A stretch of DNA of 64,000 nucleotides from Sporofaciens musculi (GTDB taxonomy: Bacteria; Bacillota; Clostridia; Lachnospirales; Lachnospiraceae). Of this stretch, positions 7,665-16,978 are shown one piece after another. A program made the position numbers and the translations under genes. The stretch covers positions 3,968,501 through 4,032,500 of the forward strand of contig NZ_WUQX01000001.1 in assembly GCF_009830285.1 (NCBI RefSeq), in the 5' to 3' direction. A model generated the notes under the pieces. The model saw only the letters and a list, made by a program, of their open reading frames with translations. It was not told the DNA's origin and did not search any database. Each line of letters opens with the position of its first letter. The stretch's first letter is position 1.

Positions 7665-9002
7665 TTATTCGCTTATACGTACTCTGTCACCTTCTTTCAC
7701 ATATTTGTTGGATTCTGTGATGAGCTTTGCCTCCTTTGGCAGATTTGTTTCCACGGCAGCCGAACGGTCATCTTTTTCAAGAACCGTAACATTGACCTTC
7801 ACGGCAGTATAGGATTCCCCCAGAACACTGGGCTTCATCTCTGCAATCAGTACATAACTGCTTCCTGCCGCCTCACGAAGGGCTGACAGGGGAATCAGCA
7901 TGTCATAGCTGTTCTCCCACTTCTGGCTGTACTGATAGGTCAAACTTGTTCCCACACGGTAGGAGCCTTCTGGAAGTTCTGCGTACCAGACGTATCTTCC
8001 TTCTTCGTTCTGAGCGATTCGCTCAATCTCAAGTGTCTTAGGCTTCGTCTCTCCCTGGAACACCGCCTCAATCTCGTCTCCTGCCTTAACCGCTGCGATT
8101 TTATCGTCCGGAATAAGGCCGCACGCTTCCATACTTCCAACCACCAGAACAATCTGTTCTTCTCCTGTCGTAATACTTCCTTCTGCAGCTTGAACAGTTT
8201 CAAATACCCCGTCAGCCTGAGACGTTACAATCCCTCCTGCTTCCTTCAGCGCGGAAATCTTATCCATTTCATTCTGTAATGCGGTAAGCTCTACCTGCAT
8301 CTCATTTAGCGCCATCTGGGATGCATTCTGTGCTATTGCATCGTTTGCCTGGCTGTTGGCATCGTCCTGCTGTGCAATCTGATAGACGCCCTGAGCCGTC
8401 TGGTACGCCCGTTCAGCCGCCTTAAGCGCAGCGTAGGCCCCATCCATGTCAGACCTTAAGCGTTGCTTTTCTTCTTCCAGCAAAGACTCATCCTCCTGGG
8501 ACTCAGAGGGGAGCCTGGCCGCTACTCGGTCATACTGATTCTTTGCCTCCTGATAATTATTCTGCGCTTCTGTAAGCGCATCCGCCGCCTCCTCAAGTGA
8601 AAGCCCTGCCTGGGCGGTTGCCGGCGTCCTTGCCTGAGCTAACCCTGAAAGCCTCTGCTGCTCCATGCGGTATCTAATCTTTTCTATCTCTTGTGCCTGC
8701 TTTGTCAGCCTCTCCTCCAGAAATCCTAAGTCAAACTGGAGTATTCCTTCGCCTGCCTGTACGGTACTGCCCGTATCTTTCAAGATATCCGCCAGCTTCT
8801 GTCCCTTTGGCAAGGACTGATAGACCTTATCCTTAGCGCAGATACTGCCTTCTCCCTCAAATTCCTCCACAAGACTGCCGCGGCTGACTCCTTCTGTCTT
8901 AACCTTTGCCACAGTCATGGAAGCCGCGCCGCGGGCAATCAGTGTACAGCAAATCATGGTGATAAAAAATGATAAGATTATTTTTAATATTTTTCTTTTC
9001 AT
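7665..9002 (-). CDS. HlyD/AcrA-like membrane-fusion (periplasmic adaptor) protein
   Basis: A 445-residue protein with an N-terminal membrane anchor (residues 5-25), a lipoyl-like half (GSLVEEFEGEGSICAKDKVYQSL), a long coiled-coil hairpin rich in A, Q and E (about 85-245), the second lipoyl half (IVTSQADGVFETVQA) and a beta-barrel C-terminal part. Such adaptors link membrane transporters to the cell envelope. I start it at ATG 9002, six bases after AAGGAG; the GTG at 9008 overlaps the upstream permease stop. It is co-transcribed with two sugar-type permeases, which is not the usual partner for an adaptor. Confidence 0.82.
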   Translation of the reverse strand: MKRKILKIILSFFITMICCTLIARGAASMTVAKVKTEGVSRGSLVEEFEGEGSICAKDKVYQSLPKGQKLADILKDTGSTVQAGEGILQFDLGFLEERLTKQAQEIEKIRYRMEQQRLSGLAQARTPATAQAGLSLEEAADALTEAQNNYQEAKNQYDRVAARLPSESQEDESLLEEEKQRLRSDMDGAYAALKAAERAYQTAQGVYQIAQQDDANSQANDAIAQNASQMALNEMQVELTALQNEMDKISALKEAGGIVTSQADGVFETVQAAEGSITTGEEQIVLVVGSMEACGLIPDDKIAAVKAGDEIEAVFQGETKPKTLEIERIAQNEEGRYVWYAELPEGSYRVGTSLTYQYSQKWENSYDMLIPLSALREAAGSSYVLIAEMKPSVLGESYTAVKVNVTVLEKDDRSAAVETNLPKEAKLITESNKYVKEGDRVRISE

Positions 9003-9004
9003 AA

Positions 9005-9853
9005 TCACTCCTTAAGCCCCGATGCCTCAATCCCTTTCTGTAGATAATCCCTTCCCCACATGAAACCAAGTACAGCCGGCAGAAGCATCACCACAGACGC
9101 AGCAAAGGCCACGCTCATCTGCTCTGTCGTAATCTCCGGAAGATACAGAGAAAGAGGAAACTTCGACTTTGTTCTCAAAAATGTCATTGGCGCCTCCATC
9201 CCGTTCCAATATTCCAGGAAATTCAAAATCAATGCGGCTATGATTCCTGGGCTGCCAAGAGGAATCCCTATTCTCAGAAAGCATATAAATTCTCCTGCTC
9301 CGTCCATCCTGGCTGCCTCAAACACTTCCCTTGGAATTGCCCGAAAGAATTTTTCCATAATAAATACCGGAAATGTGGAGAAAATTGCCGGAAAAATTAC
9401 CGCCAGATGTGTATCCAGAAGGGCCAGCTTTGACAACACTAGATAGCTTGATACCATTGTCACCTGAAAGGGCATGACCATCAGAATCATATAGAGAAGA
9501 AACAAAGGCTTTCTTCCCCGAAACTCGTATCTGGCAAATGCCCATGCCGCCATAGTCCCTACAATGGTCTGACCAAGCAGGATCGAAAACACCTGTTTGA
9601 CCGAATTCCAAAACATCACAAAAAAATCCGGAGAATCCAGCAAAAGCTCTACATAAGGCTTTAACGTCGGATACACAGGGAGAAGCCTTGCTGACAGCTT
9701 CTCCATATTCCCTCCTAAGACTGCGCCGTAGGCCTCCTTCATTTCCTGGGGGCCCATAAGTGAGTTTAAGACCATCATAAACACAGGCAAAATCATAATC
9801 AGCCCTAGGGCGCATAAGATTACATATATGGGGATTGATTTTCTCCACTTCAT
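9005..9853 (-). CDS. Sugar-type ABC transporter permease (MalG family)
   Basis: A 282-residue inner-membrane permease with about six hydrophobic segments. The cytoplasmic EAA loop that docks the ATPase is EAARMDGAGEFICFLRIGIPLGSPG (residues about 195-218), with the family G in position. The long extracytoplasmic loop after the first segment is typical of MalG-type (CUT1) proteins. It lies three bases after the partner permease and is followed without gap by the membrane-fusion gene. No ATPase gene is in the operon, so a shared MsmX-type ATPase encoded elsewhere is expected. Confidence 0.9.
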   Translation of the reverse strand: MKWRKSIPIYVILCALGLIMILPVFMMVLNSLMGPQEMKEAYGAVLGGNMEKLSARLLPVYPTLKPYVELLLDSPDFFVMFWNSVKQVFSILLGQTIVGTMAAWAFARYEFRGRKPLFLLYMILMVMPFQVTMVSSYLVLSKLALLDTHLAVIFPAIFSTFPVFIMEKFFRAIPREVFEAARMDGAGEFICFLRIGIPLGSPGIIAALILNFLEYWNGMEAPMTFLRTKSKFPLSLYLPEITTEQMSVAFAASVVMLLPAVLGFMWGRDYLQKGIEASGLKE

Positions 9854-9856
9854 TCT

Positions 9857-10696
9857 TTAGTCTATCTCCTGCTTTTCATTCCAGTGTTCCAGTATATACA
9901 AAAGAATACTGACTGCTGCTGCCATCATGACTGCCGCCGCACTCATTTTCTGGATATCCAGCTTCGTGAACCAGTTATTAAAAAGATGCTGTAACATATA
10001 TATGCTTTCATGGGGATAATCTCCGGCAATTAGATATGCCTCCCGAAATACCCGAAATGCATTGACAAACGACAGCACGCCAATCATGACGATTCCTGAC
10101 TTCATCTGGGGCAGAGTAATATAGAAGAAACACTCTTTATTGCCTGCCCCGCTGACCTTTGCCGCTTCATACTGCTCCTCACCTATCCCTGAAAGGGCTG
10201 CAATCCACAGCACAACATCATAGCCCAGGTTCTTCCATATATAAGAGAACACCAGTATCCAGAACGACGCCCTTGTATTCATCCAGTCCATTCCATGGAG
10301 ATGGACAAGCTCCAATACCTCATTCAGAAGTCCATTTCCATGGAACATGATTTTCCAGAATACTACCAGGGACGCTACTGGTACAGCCATAGGGAGAAGA
10401 AACACTGTCTGGAAAAGCGCCTTTCCCGTGGGGATATGATACAGCAGCAGCGCAGCGCCGAAAGACAAGGCCAAAAGCAGCGGAAGACAGATGCTTAAGA
10501 ACTTTAAGGTATGCAAAGCCGCCTGTTGAAACGCCTTATTTTCCAGTACGTCCTGATAATTCGTAAGTCCTACAAATGTATTTCCCACAGCCTTAAAGAA
10601 AGAGCGGCGTATTACGTCAGCAAAGGGGATCAGCACAAACACCGCCGTTCCCACAAGGCTGGGGAGTAAAAAAAGATATGCTGTTCTATTCCGCAA
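9857..10696 (-). CDS. Sugar-type ABC transporter permease (MalF family)
   Basis: A permease of about 279 residues with six membrane segments and the EAA loop YEAAKVSGAGNKECFFYITLPQM near residues 180-202. An in-frame start further upstream (10795) would overlap the binding-protein gene by 110 bases. I prefer the TTG at 10696, which has AGAAGGTGG eight bases before it inside the end of that gene and gives a normal length, implying translational coupling. It forms the heterodimeric channel with the MalG-type partner encoded next. Confidence 0.87.
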   Translation of the reverse strand: MRNRTAYLFLLPSLVGTAVFVLIPFADVIRRSFFKAVGNTFVGLTNYQDVLENKAFQQAALHTLKFLSICLPLLLALSFGAALLLYHIPTGKALFQTVFLLPMAVPVASLVVFWKIMFHGNGLLNEVLELVHLHGMDWMNTRASFWILVFSYIWKNLGYDVVLWIAALSGIGEEQYEAAKVSGAGNKECFFYITLPQMKSGIVMIGVLSFVNAFRVFREAYLIAGDYPHESIYMLQHLFNNWFTKLDIQKMSAAAVMMAAAVSILLYILEHWNEKQEID

Positions 10697-12899
10697 GGTA
10701 AGTGTCCACCTTCTGACAGATTGCTTTTGCAGTTTCTTCCACAGACTGTTTCTTGCTGTAACAGTTTTCCATTTCCATAAGGACTGTATTTGCAACCATA
10801 TCGTCCATCATAAACGGTACATTCAGCCCCTCTATCATCTGTATCAGCCCTTCTACTTCATCTCTTACAGGATACATAGCGCCTATTTGTACATCTTCTC
10901 CGGTTTCCGGATTGCGTGCGCCGGTACTGATACTCAAATTCTGGGCCTCAGAGGTCTCCACATATTCTGCCATATAGGAAAGAGCGCTCTTAAGAACTGG
11001 AAAACCATCTGAATTGTCAGCCTTCTGGACATCTTCGTCAAACAGACACTCAATAAATTCTGCCGCCAAATCCTGCTGTTTAGAAGAAGCGTTAATACCT
11101 GCAATTACCTGTGGTATATAATATTGCTTCAAGCTCTCTGGCATCTTTGCGCTGTCTCTTGCCAGCGTGTATGGAACCATGGTTGATATCAGACCGTTAA
11201 TTTCTTCAATCATCACAGGATCATTCCTTAACCCCATACCAGAGCTGAAACGAGTATTCATCTGATTCCAGACGCCTGACGAAAATTCTTCTTCGATAAC
11301 CCCTGTATTTTGTATCTCGCACAGCTTCATCCAGTCATCCAGAAACTGTGCAAGCTTTTCTTCATCCAAACCGCCCTGCTCATTCATAAGGTCTTCGTAA
11401 AAGGTATTGAATAAGGTCATTCCCGCAAGGTCGTGGGTCGTGGTTCCAAACAGCCTCTCTGTGGGATTCTTCTCCAGATAACTATGGAAAGCATCCGGAT
11501 TCTGACAGGCATCTGCCTTTGCATCCTCCCCGAAGATAACTGGCAGGCTGACTCTTGCCGGAATTGCATATATCTTCTCTGAAAGAACGGCTGTATTACC
11601 CACCACATTCATTAGAACGCCTTTTTGGGACAAACGGTCCGCCAAATCCGATAAATCCATAAGAATCCCTTTTTCCATATAGGACGTTATAGGCAGTCCA
11701 TCCAGAATCAGGACGTCAGCGCCTCCTTTGTTCAAAAGCTCCGCATTCAGCGTACGGATGGCTTCAGATGCAGGCGTATCTTCACTTCCTTTGGCAGTAT
11801 GGTAATCTACCTTGACTTCTGGGTGCATATTCTGAAATACATAAATCGCCTGGGATACAGTCTGGTTTTCCTTTAGACCGTAGATGCTCAGTGTTTCGTC
11901 TCTGACAGCCTTTACATTTTCGTCATACTGATAGCACATCAGCCTCTCGCCGCCTCCGGAAATGCTGTACAGTCCATAGAATTCATTGTCATTTCCGCAA
12001 AGAAAGCTAATCAGATATGCCGAATCCATACTCATCAATACGCCTGTCCCGTCCATTACCGTCTCCACGATACTGCCCTGCTCTGTAATCCTCTGAATTC
12101 CTTTGGAGTTTACGAGATACCAGATTCCATCTTCTGCCGGCACAAGCATCGACTCCTCAAGCTCTTGCTTTACCTCCACATCTTTCGTTTTTTCCAAATT
12201 CTCTATATCGTAGAAATCAATACTCTTTCTATTCTTTCCGAAAATCGCAATACTCTGGTCTGATATCCCCATCACATTCTGGTGGTCTGATAGGACGGGG
12301 ACGGGCTGCGGTATCTCGGATACCTTCTTTTCATCCTTGTAGAATTGCACCATTCCGTCCATACTCGCAAGGATCATGGTTCCGTTTTCCATTACCGCCA
12401 TGTCCACGATTAGCTCTGTCCAGCCTTCTTCGTTTACTTCCAGACACGGCCCTGGAGTACAATCTTGCGCAGTCCCGTCTCCTGCATCTTTTAAAATGTG
12501 CTGCCCGTAGGGAACATCCTCTGAAGCGGGAATTGCCATTCCGTATATTCCCCCGTCTTTTCCTAAATAGATATGTTCAATCGGAAGTCCAAGCCTGTCA
12601 CGGGCGTCCGTCATCCAGACAACGTCTCCTAAATCCGCCCATGTTTCATTCTGATAGCTGTAAATATGGTAGCCACTCTCATTTTGAGTATAGAGTTTTA
12701 GCTCGTTTTCCTGGTTTATGATTCCGACTGCTTCTCCTGCCCCTTCCGGCAGAGCGATTTCCTGTTCTACATAGCGTCCCTTTGCAGAAACATTACCGTC
12801 TTTTTCGCCTTCCTTATCACTGTGCTTCCCGCATCCGGCGCTAAGCCCTGCTGTGAGCGCTACAGCCATGAGAAGGCTGATTATTTTTTTCATTTTCAT
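10686..12899 (-). CDS. Lipoprotein solute-binding protein with N-terminal propeller-like region
   Basis: A 737-residue secreted lipoprotein: positive N-terminus, hydrophobic core, and lipobox LSAGC near residue 24. Residues about 45-320 are made of repeated short beta-rich units (LYTQNESGYHIYSYQNETW, YGMAIPASEDVPY and similar) resembling a propeller, and residues about 330-737 form an extracellular solute-binding fold of the sugar type (TLSIYGLKENQTVSQAIYVF, then ADVLILDGLPITSYMEKG). That is nearly twice the usual 420-450 residues. ATG 12899 is preferred because AAGGAG is too close to the ATG at 12905. The substrate is unknown. It precedes the two permease genes. Confidence 0.85.
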   Translation of the reverse strand: MKMKKIISLLMAVALTAGLSAGCGKHSDKEGEKDGNVSAKGRYVEQEIALPEGAGEAVGIINQENELKLYTQNESGYHIYSYQNETWADLGDVVWMTDARDRLGLPIEHIYLGKDGGIYGMAIPASEDVPYGQHILKDAGDGTAQDCTPGPCLEVNEEGWTELIVDMAVMENGTMILASMDGMVQFYKDEKKVSEIPQPVPVLSDHQNVMGISDQSIAIFGKNRKSIDFYDIENLEKTKDVEVKQELEESMLVPAEDGIWYLVNSKGIQRITEQGSIVETVMDGTGVLMSMDSAYLISFLCGNDNEFYGLYSISGGGERLMCYQYDENVKAVRDETLSIYGLKENQTVSQAIYVFQNMHPEVKVDYHTAKGSEDTPASEAIRTLNAELLNKGGADVLILDGLPITSYMEKGILMDLSDLADRLSQKGVLMNVVGNTAVLSEKIYAIPARVSLPVIFGEDAKADACQNPDAFHSYLEKNPTERLFGTTTHDLAGMTLFNTFYEDLMNEQGGLDEEKLAQFLDDWMKLCEIQNTGVIEEEFSSGVWNQMNTRFSSGMGLRNDPVMIEEINGLISTMVPYTLARDSAKMPESLKQYYIPQVIAGINASSKQQDLAAEFIECLFDEDVQKADNSDGFPVLKSALSYMAEYVETSEAQNLSISTGARNPETGEDVQIGAMYPVRDEVEGLIQMIEGLNVPFMMDDMVANTVLMEMENCYSKKQSVEETAKAICQKVDTYLAE

Positions 12900-12952
12900 A
12901 AGCATTACTCCTTATATTGGTTTTCCATATTATCATACCAGCTAAATCTTAG

Positions 12953-12990
12953 AAAATCTTTGAGGACCTTATGAAATTTTTAAAGATTTT
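12953..12990. promoter_or_regulatory. Inverted repeat in the divergent promoter region
   Basis: AAAATCTTT (12953-12961) and AAAGATTTT (12982-12990) form a perfect 9-bp inverted repeat between the divergent transporter operon and the response regulator gene. It may be a binding site for that regulator; this is inference from position. Confidence 0.35.
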
Positions 12991-13003
12991 TTTGAGATTT
13001 TCA

Positions 13004-13012
13004 TGGTATAAT
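13004..13012 (+). promoter_or_regulatory. Extended -10 promoter of the two-component system
   Basis: TGGTATAAT is an extended -10 element about 45 bases before the response-regulator start codon. No good -35 is visible, which fits an activator-dependent promoter. Confidence 0.55.
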
Positions 13013-13057
13013 AGGGAAAATTTATTGTTATTGAAAGGTAGAAGGGATGTTGAAATC

Positions 13058-13750
13058 ATGCGGATTTTAATTATTGAAGACGATGAACAGCTCTGTGAGA
13101 CTTTGCAATTACAGTTTGAACATCATGGAATAGAATCGGACTGTGTCCATAGCGGACTTGATGCACTCTATTATGTTATGCAGTCAGTCTATGACCTGAT
13201 TATTTTAGACCGGATGCTTCCTGGTATGGATGGAATTGCCCTGCTTAAGATTATCCGTGAGAATAACGTTCATACCCCCATCATCCTGGCAACGGCTGTG
13301 GATTCTGTGGAGGAGCGGATTGCCGGACTGGACAACGGGGCGGACGATTATCTTGTGAAGCCCTACGATATCGGTGAGCTGCTTGCCAGAATCCGCGCCC
13401 TGTGCCGCCGTCCAGATACTCTGGAGGATAAGAGAACCCTAACTTTTGAAGACTTGGAATTTTCCCTAGCAAACCTTGAGCTCTCCCTTAAGGGTACGGC
13501 TTCTGTGGATACAAAACTTCATCTCTCCCGCCGAGAAGCCGTTCTGCTTGAATATTTTCTCCTTCATCCCAATCAAACGCTGGCCCGTCAGCTTATTTAT
13601 ACGCGGGTCTGGGGGCCTGACGGGGAGGTGGAGGACGGGAATCTGGATACCTACATCTATTATCTTAGGAAACATCTGCGTACCATAAAAAGCAGAGTTC
13701 ATATCCAGACTGTCCATGGAATCGGCTACAGACTGGAGGCAGAAAAATGA
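13058..13750 (+). CDS. OmpR-family response regulator
   Basis: A 230-residue regulator with an N-terminal receiver domain (acidic pair D8-D9, phosphoacceptor D51 in LIILDRMLPGMDG, and K in VKPYDIGELLARI) and a C-terminal winged helix (LSRREAVLLEYFLLHPNQTLAR and later YIYYLRKHL, IQTVHGIGYRL). The start at ATG 13058 gives the canonical MRILIIEDD beginning; the longer in-frame start at 12971 has no family match. The stop overlaps the kinase start as ATGA. It likely controls the divergent transporter operon. Confidence 0.95.
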   Translation: MRILIIEDDEQLCETLQLQFEHHGIESDCVHSGLDALYYVMQSVYDLIILDRMLPGMDGIALLKIIRENNVHTPIILATAVDSVEERIAGLDNGADDYLVKPYDIGELLARIRALCRRPDTLEDKRTLTFEDLEFSLANLELSLKGTASVDTKLHLSRREAVLLEYFLLHPNQTLARQLIYTRVWGPDGEVEDGNLDTYIYYLRKHLRTIKSRVHIQTVHGIGYRLEAEK

Positions 13751-15057
13751 TACAGAAACTTCGCAGGCGCCTGACCCTTCTTTTTGCCATCCCTACCAGT
13801 CTAATCTTATCGGTGATACTCTGCGTTCTTTTCCTCTGGCAGTCCTCCATAACCAAGAATGAGCAGATGGTATCCCTGCAGAATCAGATTCTAAATCTGA
13901 CCTACCAGCTTGAAGGTGCATATTTCTTCTCGGACGACTGGCTTGCAAGCTTAGAGCAGGACCACAGCCTAATCATCCATATCGAAGAGAATATGATTCC
14001 TCTGTTCTTCTCCGGCTCCTGGGCGCCTCGTACAAAAAGAAGCACTTTGATTGAACTGGCCAAAGAACAGGCGCGCAAGGAGCATATAGATACCTCCATG
14101 CGTCCCTATTCCTCCACCATACAAAAGTCTTCCATTTTTACTGTACAAGGCAAAAATCATGATATTTATCAGGGAACCGTGGTCATTCTTGCAACAGAAG
14201 ACGGATTCCGCTCTCTGACCCTCCTTTGCGACATTACGCAGATAAAACGCCAGGAATCCTTAAAGCTTCTGTTCTTCCTGATCTTGGACATATTGGGAAT
14301 TCTGGCCCTTTTTCTCGTGAGCCGTTTTGTGGCCGCAAAAGCTGTAATGCCGGTTGCCGAATACCATAGGAAACAGACAGATTTTATCGCCGCCGCCTCT
14401 CATGAGCTTCGTTCTCCCCTGGCTGTGATTCAAAACTGTGCTACCACTAGCCTGTCCATGCCTGAACAGACAGAGAAAATGAACCGGCTCATCCTAAGTG
14501 AATGCAGCCGTTCGGGAAACCTAATTAAGAATCTTCTCTGGCTGACCCATGCTGACACAGAAAAAAAGCCACAGAAAATGGAGCCTGTGGAAATCGACCT
14601 TCTGCTTCTTCACCTGTTTGAAGCCTATGAGCCTCTCTGTAATTCAAAAAATATTCGGCTTTTACTTACGCTGCCGGAAGATATGCTTCCCTCTATAACC
14701 GGCAATGGTCCATGTATCCAACAACTATTTTCTATTTTTCTTGATAATGCCATCGCATATGGTTGTGAAGGTATGGGAGATTCCTGTAGTCAAAAGCCTT
14801 TCATTGAAATTAAGGCCCAGATAATAAGAAAGATGCTTTACGTCTCCGTCTCGGACCATGGCGTGGGGATACCGGATGAACAGAAAGCTGTGATTTTCGA
14901 CCGATTTTACCGAAGTGACGCCTCGCGGAAGGAAAAAGAACATTTTGGACTGGGACTTTCCATTGCGCATTCACTGGCAAAACAGTTAGGGGTAAAGATT
15001 AAGGTTTTGGATACCCCAGGCGGGGGCTGTACCTTTCAGGTGGGATTTGGAATATAA
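13747..15057 (+). CDS. Sensor histidine kinase
   Basis: A 436-residue membrane kinase: one segment near residues 10-32, an extracytoplasmic sensor of about 140 residues, a second segment near 172-195, then the dimerisation domain with phospho-histidine H219 in FIAAASHELRSPL, and a catalytic domain with the N box (FLDNAIAYG), G1 (DHGVGIP), F (FDRFYRSD) and G2 (GLGLSIAH) boxes. It is coupled by a four-base overlap to the response regulator. The signal is unknown; the neighbouring transporter with an adaptor protein suggests an envelope or nutrient cue. Confidence 0.94.
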   Translation: MIQKLRRRLTLLFAIPTSLILSVILCVLFLWQSSITKNEQMVSLQNQILNLTYQLEGAYFFSDDWLASLEQDHSLIIHIEENMIPLFFSGSWAPRTKRSTLIELAKEQARKEHIDTSMRPYSSTIQKSSIFTVQGKNHDIYQGTVVILATEDGFRSLTLLCDITQIKRQESLKLLFFLILDILGILALFLVSRFVAAKAVMPVAEYHRKQTDFIAAASHELRSPLAVIQNCATTSLSMPEQTEKMNRLILSECSRSGNLIKNLLWLTHADTEKKPQKMEPVEIDLLLLHLFEAYEPLCNSKNIRLLLTLPEDMLPSITGNGPCIQQLFSIFLDNAIAYGCEGMGDSCSQKPFIEIKAQIIRKMLYVSVSDHGVGIPDEQKAVIFDRFYRSDASRKEKEHFGLGLSIAHSLAKQLGVKIKVLDTPGGGCTFQVGFGI

Positions 15058-15181
15058 CCGCTGGTTAATTTTAAGAAGAAAAAATAGACAATATCTCAAT
15101 GGTTCTTTCTGTCTCATACTGCTATACTCAAAGAGTATAAAGAGGACCCAAAAGGAAATAAGAAACAGGAGGATAAATACC

Positions 15182-16243
15182 ATGAAGATTAACGAAATCA
15201 TCCGTAAAAAGCGACTCGAAAAAGGCTACACCCAGGAGCAGATTGCTTCTTTCCTGGGAGTCTCCCCGCCGGCAGTCAACAAATGGGAAAAGGCAAGCTC
15301 TTACCCTGATATCACTCTTCTTCCCCCACTGGCACGGCTGTTGGGCACAGACCTTAATACCCTACTTTCCTTTCAGGAGGAGCCCACAAAGGAAGAAATC
15401 GAACATTTTATAAATGAACTTGCTTCTGCTGCCGAGACAGAAGGCATTGACCATGCGTTTCGTATGGCCCTTGACAAATTTCACCAGTACCCCGCAAGCG
15501 ACAGCCTGCTGCTTCATACGACGCTGGCTCTCGAAGGGCTTATACTCACCCACGTCGGAAGTACCAAAGATAATCCATATATGGATACCATAGAAGATTT
15601 ATATAGACGGGTTTCAAAAAGCAATGACAAAGAAGTGGGGAATCTAGCAAAATCCATGCTAATCTCAAAACATATTGGGCGAAAGGAGTTTGAAGCCGCC
15701 GAAAAATTACTGAAGGAGCTGCCTGATAAAAAAGATGCATTTGACAAAAGACAACTAAACGCCAATCTCTATCTAGCACAGGAGGAGTGGGCAGCGGCCG
15801 CACAACTAATTGAGCAGAAAATACTGTCTGAAATCACCGTTGTAGTATCTTCTCTGTACACGCTGGCAGAAATCGCCTTCAAAGAGAACCAGATATCAGA
15901 TGCCGAAAAACTGACCGATATTGCCAAACAGACTACAGGGCTCTTTGACTTGTGGGAATGTAACGCACACATTGCAGATTTCCTACTTGCCGTAGCCAAA
16001 AAGGACACCGACAGAAGCCTTGACGCCCTGCGTAAGCTCATTACGACTCTTGACAAAGAATGGAAGCCAAAGGAGTCTGTCCTGTACCGCCATCTTTCAT
16101 TCAAGGATACGAATAAAGGGACAGGAATCGGACAAATGATGCGTCTTGGAATTGTGAGTGAACTGGAAAATCCGGAAAACCACGCCTATGATTTCCTGCG
16201 TGATCATCCGGATATACAGAATCTACTTGGAAAATACCGTTAG
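15182..16243 (+). CDS. XRE-type transcriptional regulator with TPR-like C-terminus
   Basis: A 353-residue protein. Residues 1-62 form an HTH-3 domain (IIRKKRLEKGYTQEQIASFLGVSPPAVNKWE and the LPPLARLLG ending). The rest is helical with repeated A/L-rich pairs (AEKLLKELPDKKDAFDKRQ, AAQLIEQKIL, AEIAFKENQISDAEK), compatible with tetratricopeptide repeats as in peptide-sensing Rgg/PlcR-like regulators, though no peptide gene is visible nearby. ATG 15182 follows AGGAGGATAAATACC. The end overlaps the convergent nitroreductase gene by 21 bases. Confidence 0.85.
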   Translation: MKINEIIRKKRLEKGYTQEQIASFLGVSPPAVNKWEKASSYPDITLLPPLARLLGTDLNTLLSFQEEPTKEEIEHFINELASAAETEGIDHAFRMALDKFHQYPASDSLLLHTTLALEGLILTHVGSTKDNPYMDTIEDLYRRVSKSNDKEVGNLAKSMLISKHIGRKEFEAAEKLLKELPDKKDAFDKRQLNANLYLAQEEWAAAAQLIEQKILSEITVVVSSLYTLAEIAFKENQISDAEKLTDIAKQTTGLFDLWECNAHIADFLLAVAKKDTDRSLDALRKLITTLDKEWKPKESVLYRHLSFKDTNKGTGIGQMMRLGIVSELENPENHAYDFLRDHPDIQNLLGKYR

Positions 16244-16963
16244 GAATTCCTTGAGATATTCCTCCATAGAGCGGTTCATCTCATTAGAAAAGTCCGACTC
16301 ATACTTTCTTTTCCAGAAAGCCTCCATCCACTCGTCATAGCCCATGCCTGACGTTCTTCCCTCAAACATGGCGCGAATCTCCTGACCGCTCTTATCCTGG
16401 TAGTCATTCTCGCAGACGATATCGGAAAGAGCGAATCTTTCCGGCTTCTTCCTCTCCTTCTGCTGGTCTGTCGGATACCCAAAGACCAGCATACATGCCG
16501 GATATACGTAGGAGGGAATGCTTAAGAGCTCCTTTATATCTTCTGCATTTTCCATTACGTCTCCTATGTAGCATGAGCCGATTCCAAGGCTCTCAGCGGC
16601 TGTCACGGAATTCTGGGCGGCAATCACGGCATCCTCACAAGCCAGCATAAGGTCTCCTGGGCCGGGTCTGCGCGGCTCTAAGCCTGCCTCCCTGTAAAAC
16701 GAAAGCCATTTCCGGCAATCTGCACAGAACACAAGCACCATCTTTGCTTTTGCTATAAATGGCTGATGATCGCAAAGCTCTGCCAGCCTCTCCTTTTTGC
16801 TCTGGTCCGTAATATCGAGTATCGTATACAAAATCTGGCATCCCGCAGTTGGCGCCTGCAGAGCAGCATTTAGAATCATCTCTCTGTCTTCTTTTGAAAT
16901 CTCTTGCTCAGTATATACACGCATGGATTTTCTTGCGTACAACCCTTTTATAATCTCATTCAT
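16223..16963 (-). CDS. Nitroreductase family protein
   Basis: A 246-residue flavoenzyme of the nitroreductase fold, reading the family start (YARKSMRVYTEQEI) that binds FMN phosphate, LQAPTAGCQ near residue 39 and the central SLGIGSCYIGDV stretch. The C-terminal part (WMEAFWKRKYESDFSNEMNRS) is common in NfsA-like clostridial members. ATG 16963 has AGGAG eight bases upstream. It lies 15 bases after proC in the same direction, so it may belong to the same transcript, but a role in proline metabolism cannot be shown. Confidence 0.88.
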   Translation of the reverse strand: MNEIIKGLYARKSMRVYTEQEISKEDREMILNAALQAPTAGCQILYTILDITDQSKKERLAELCDHQPFIAKAKMVLVFCADCRKWLSFYREAGLEPRRPGPGDLMLACEDAVIAAQNSVTAAESLGIGSCYIGDVMENAEDIKELLSIPSYVYPACMLVFGYPTDQQKERKKPERFALSDIVCENDYQDKSGQEIRAMFEGRTSGMGYDEWMEAFWKRKYESDFSNEMNRSMEEYLKEFLTVFSK

Positions 16964-16978
16964 CAACTCGACTCCTAA

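Noticed and set aside
16800-16830. GTATAC-containing sites inside coding regions (for example in the nitroreductase gene) as further GntR operators
   Set aside because: They do not match the full TTGTATACAA palindrome and lie within genes.
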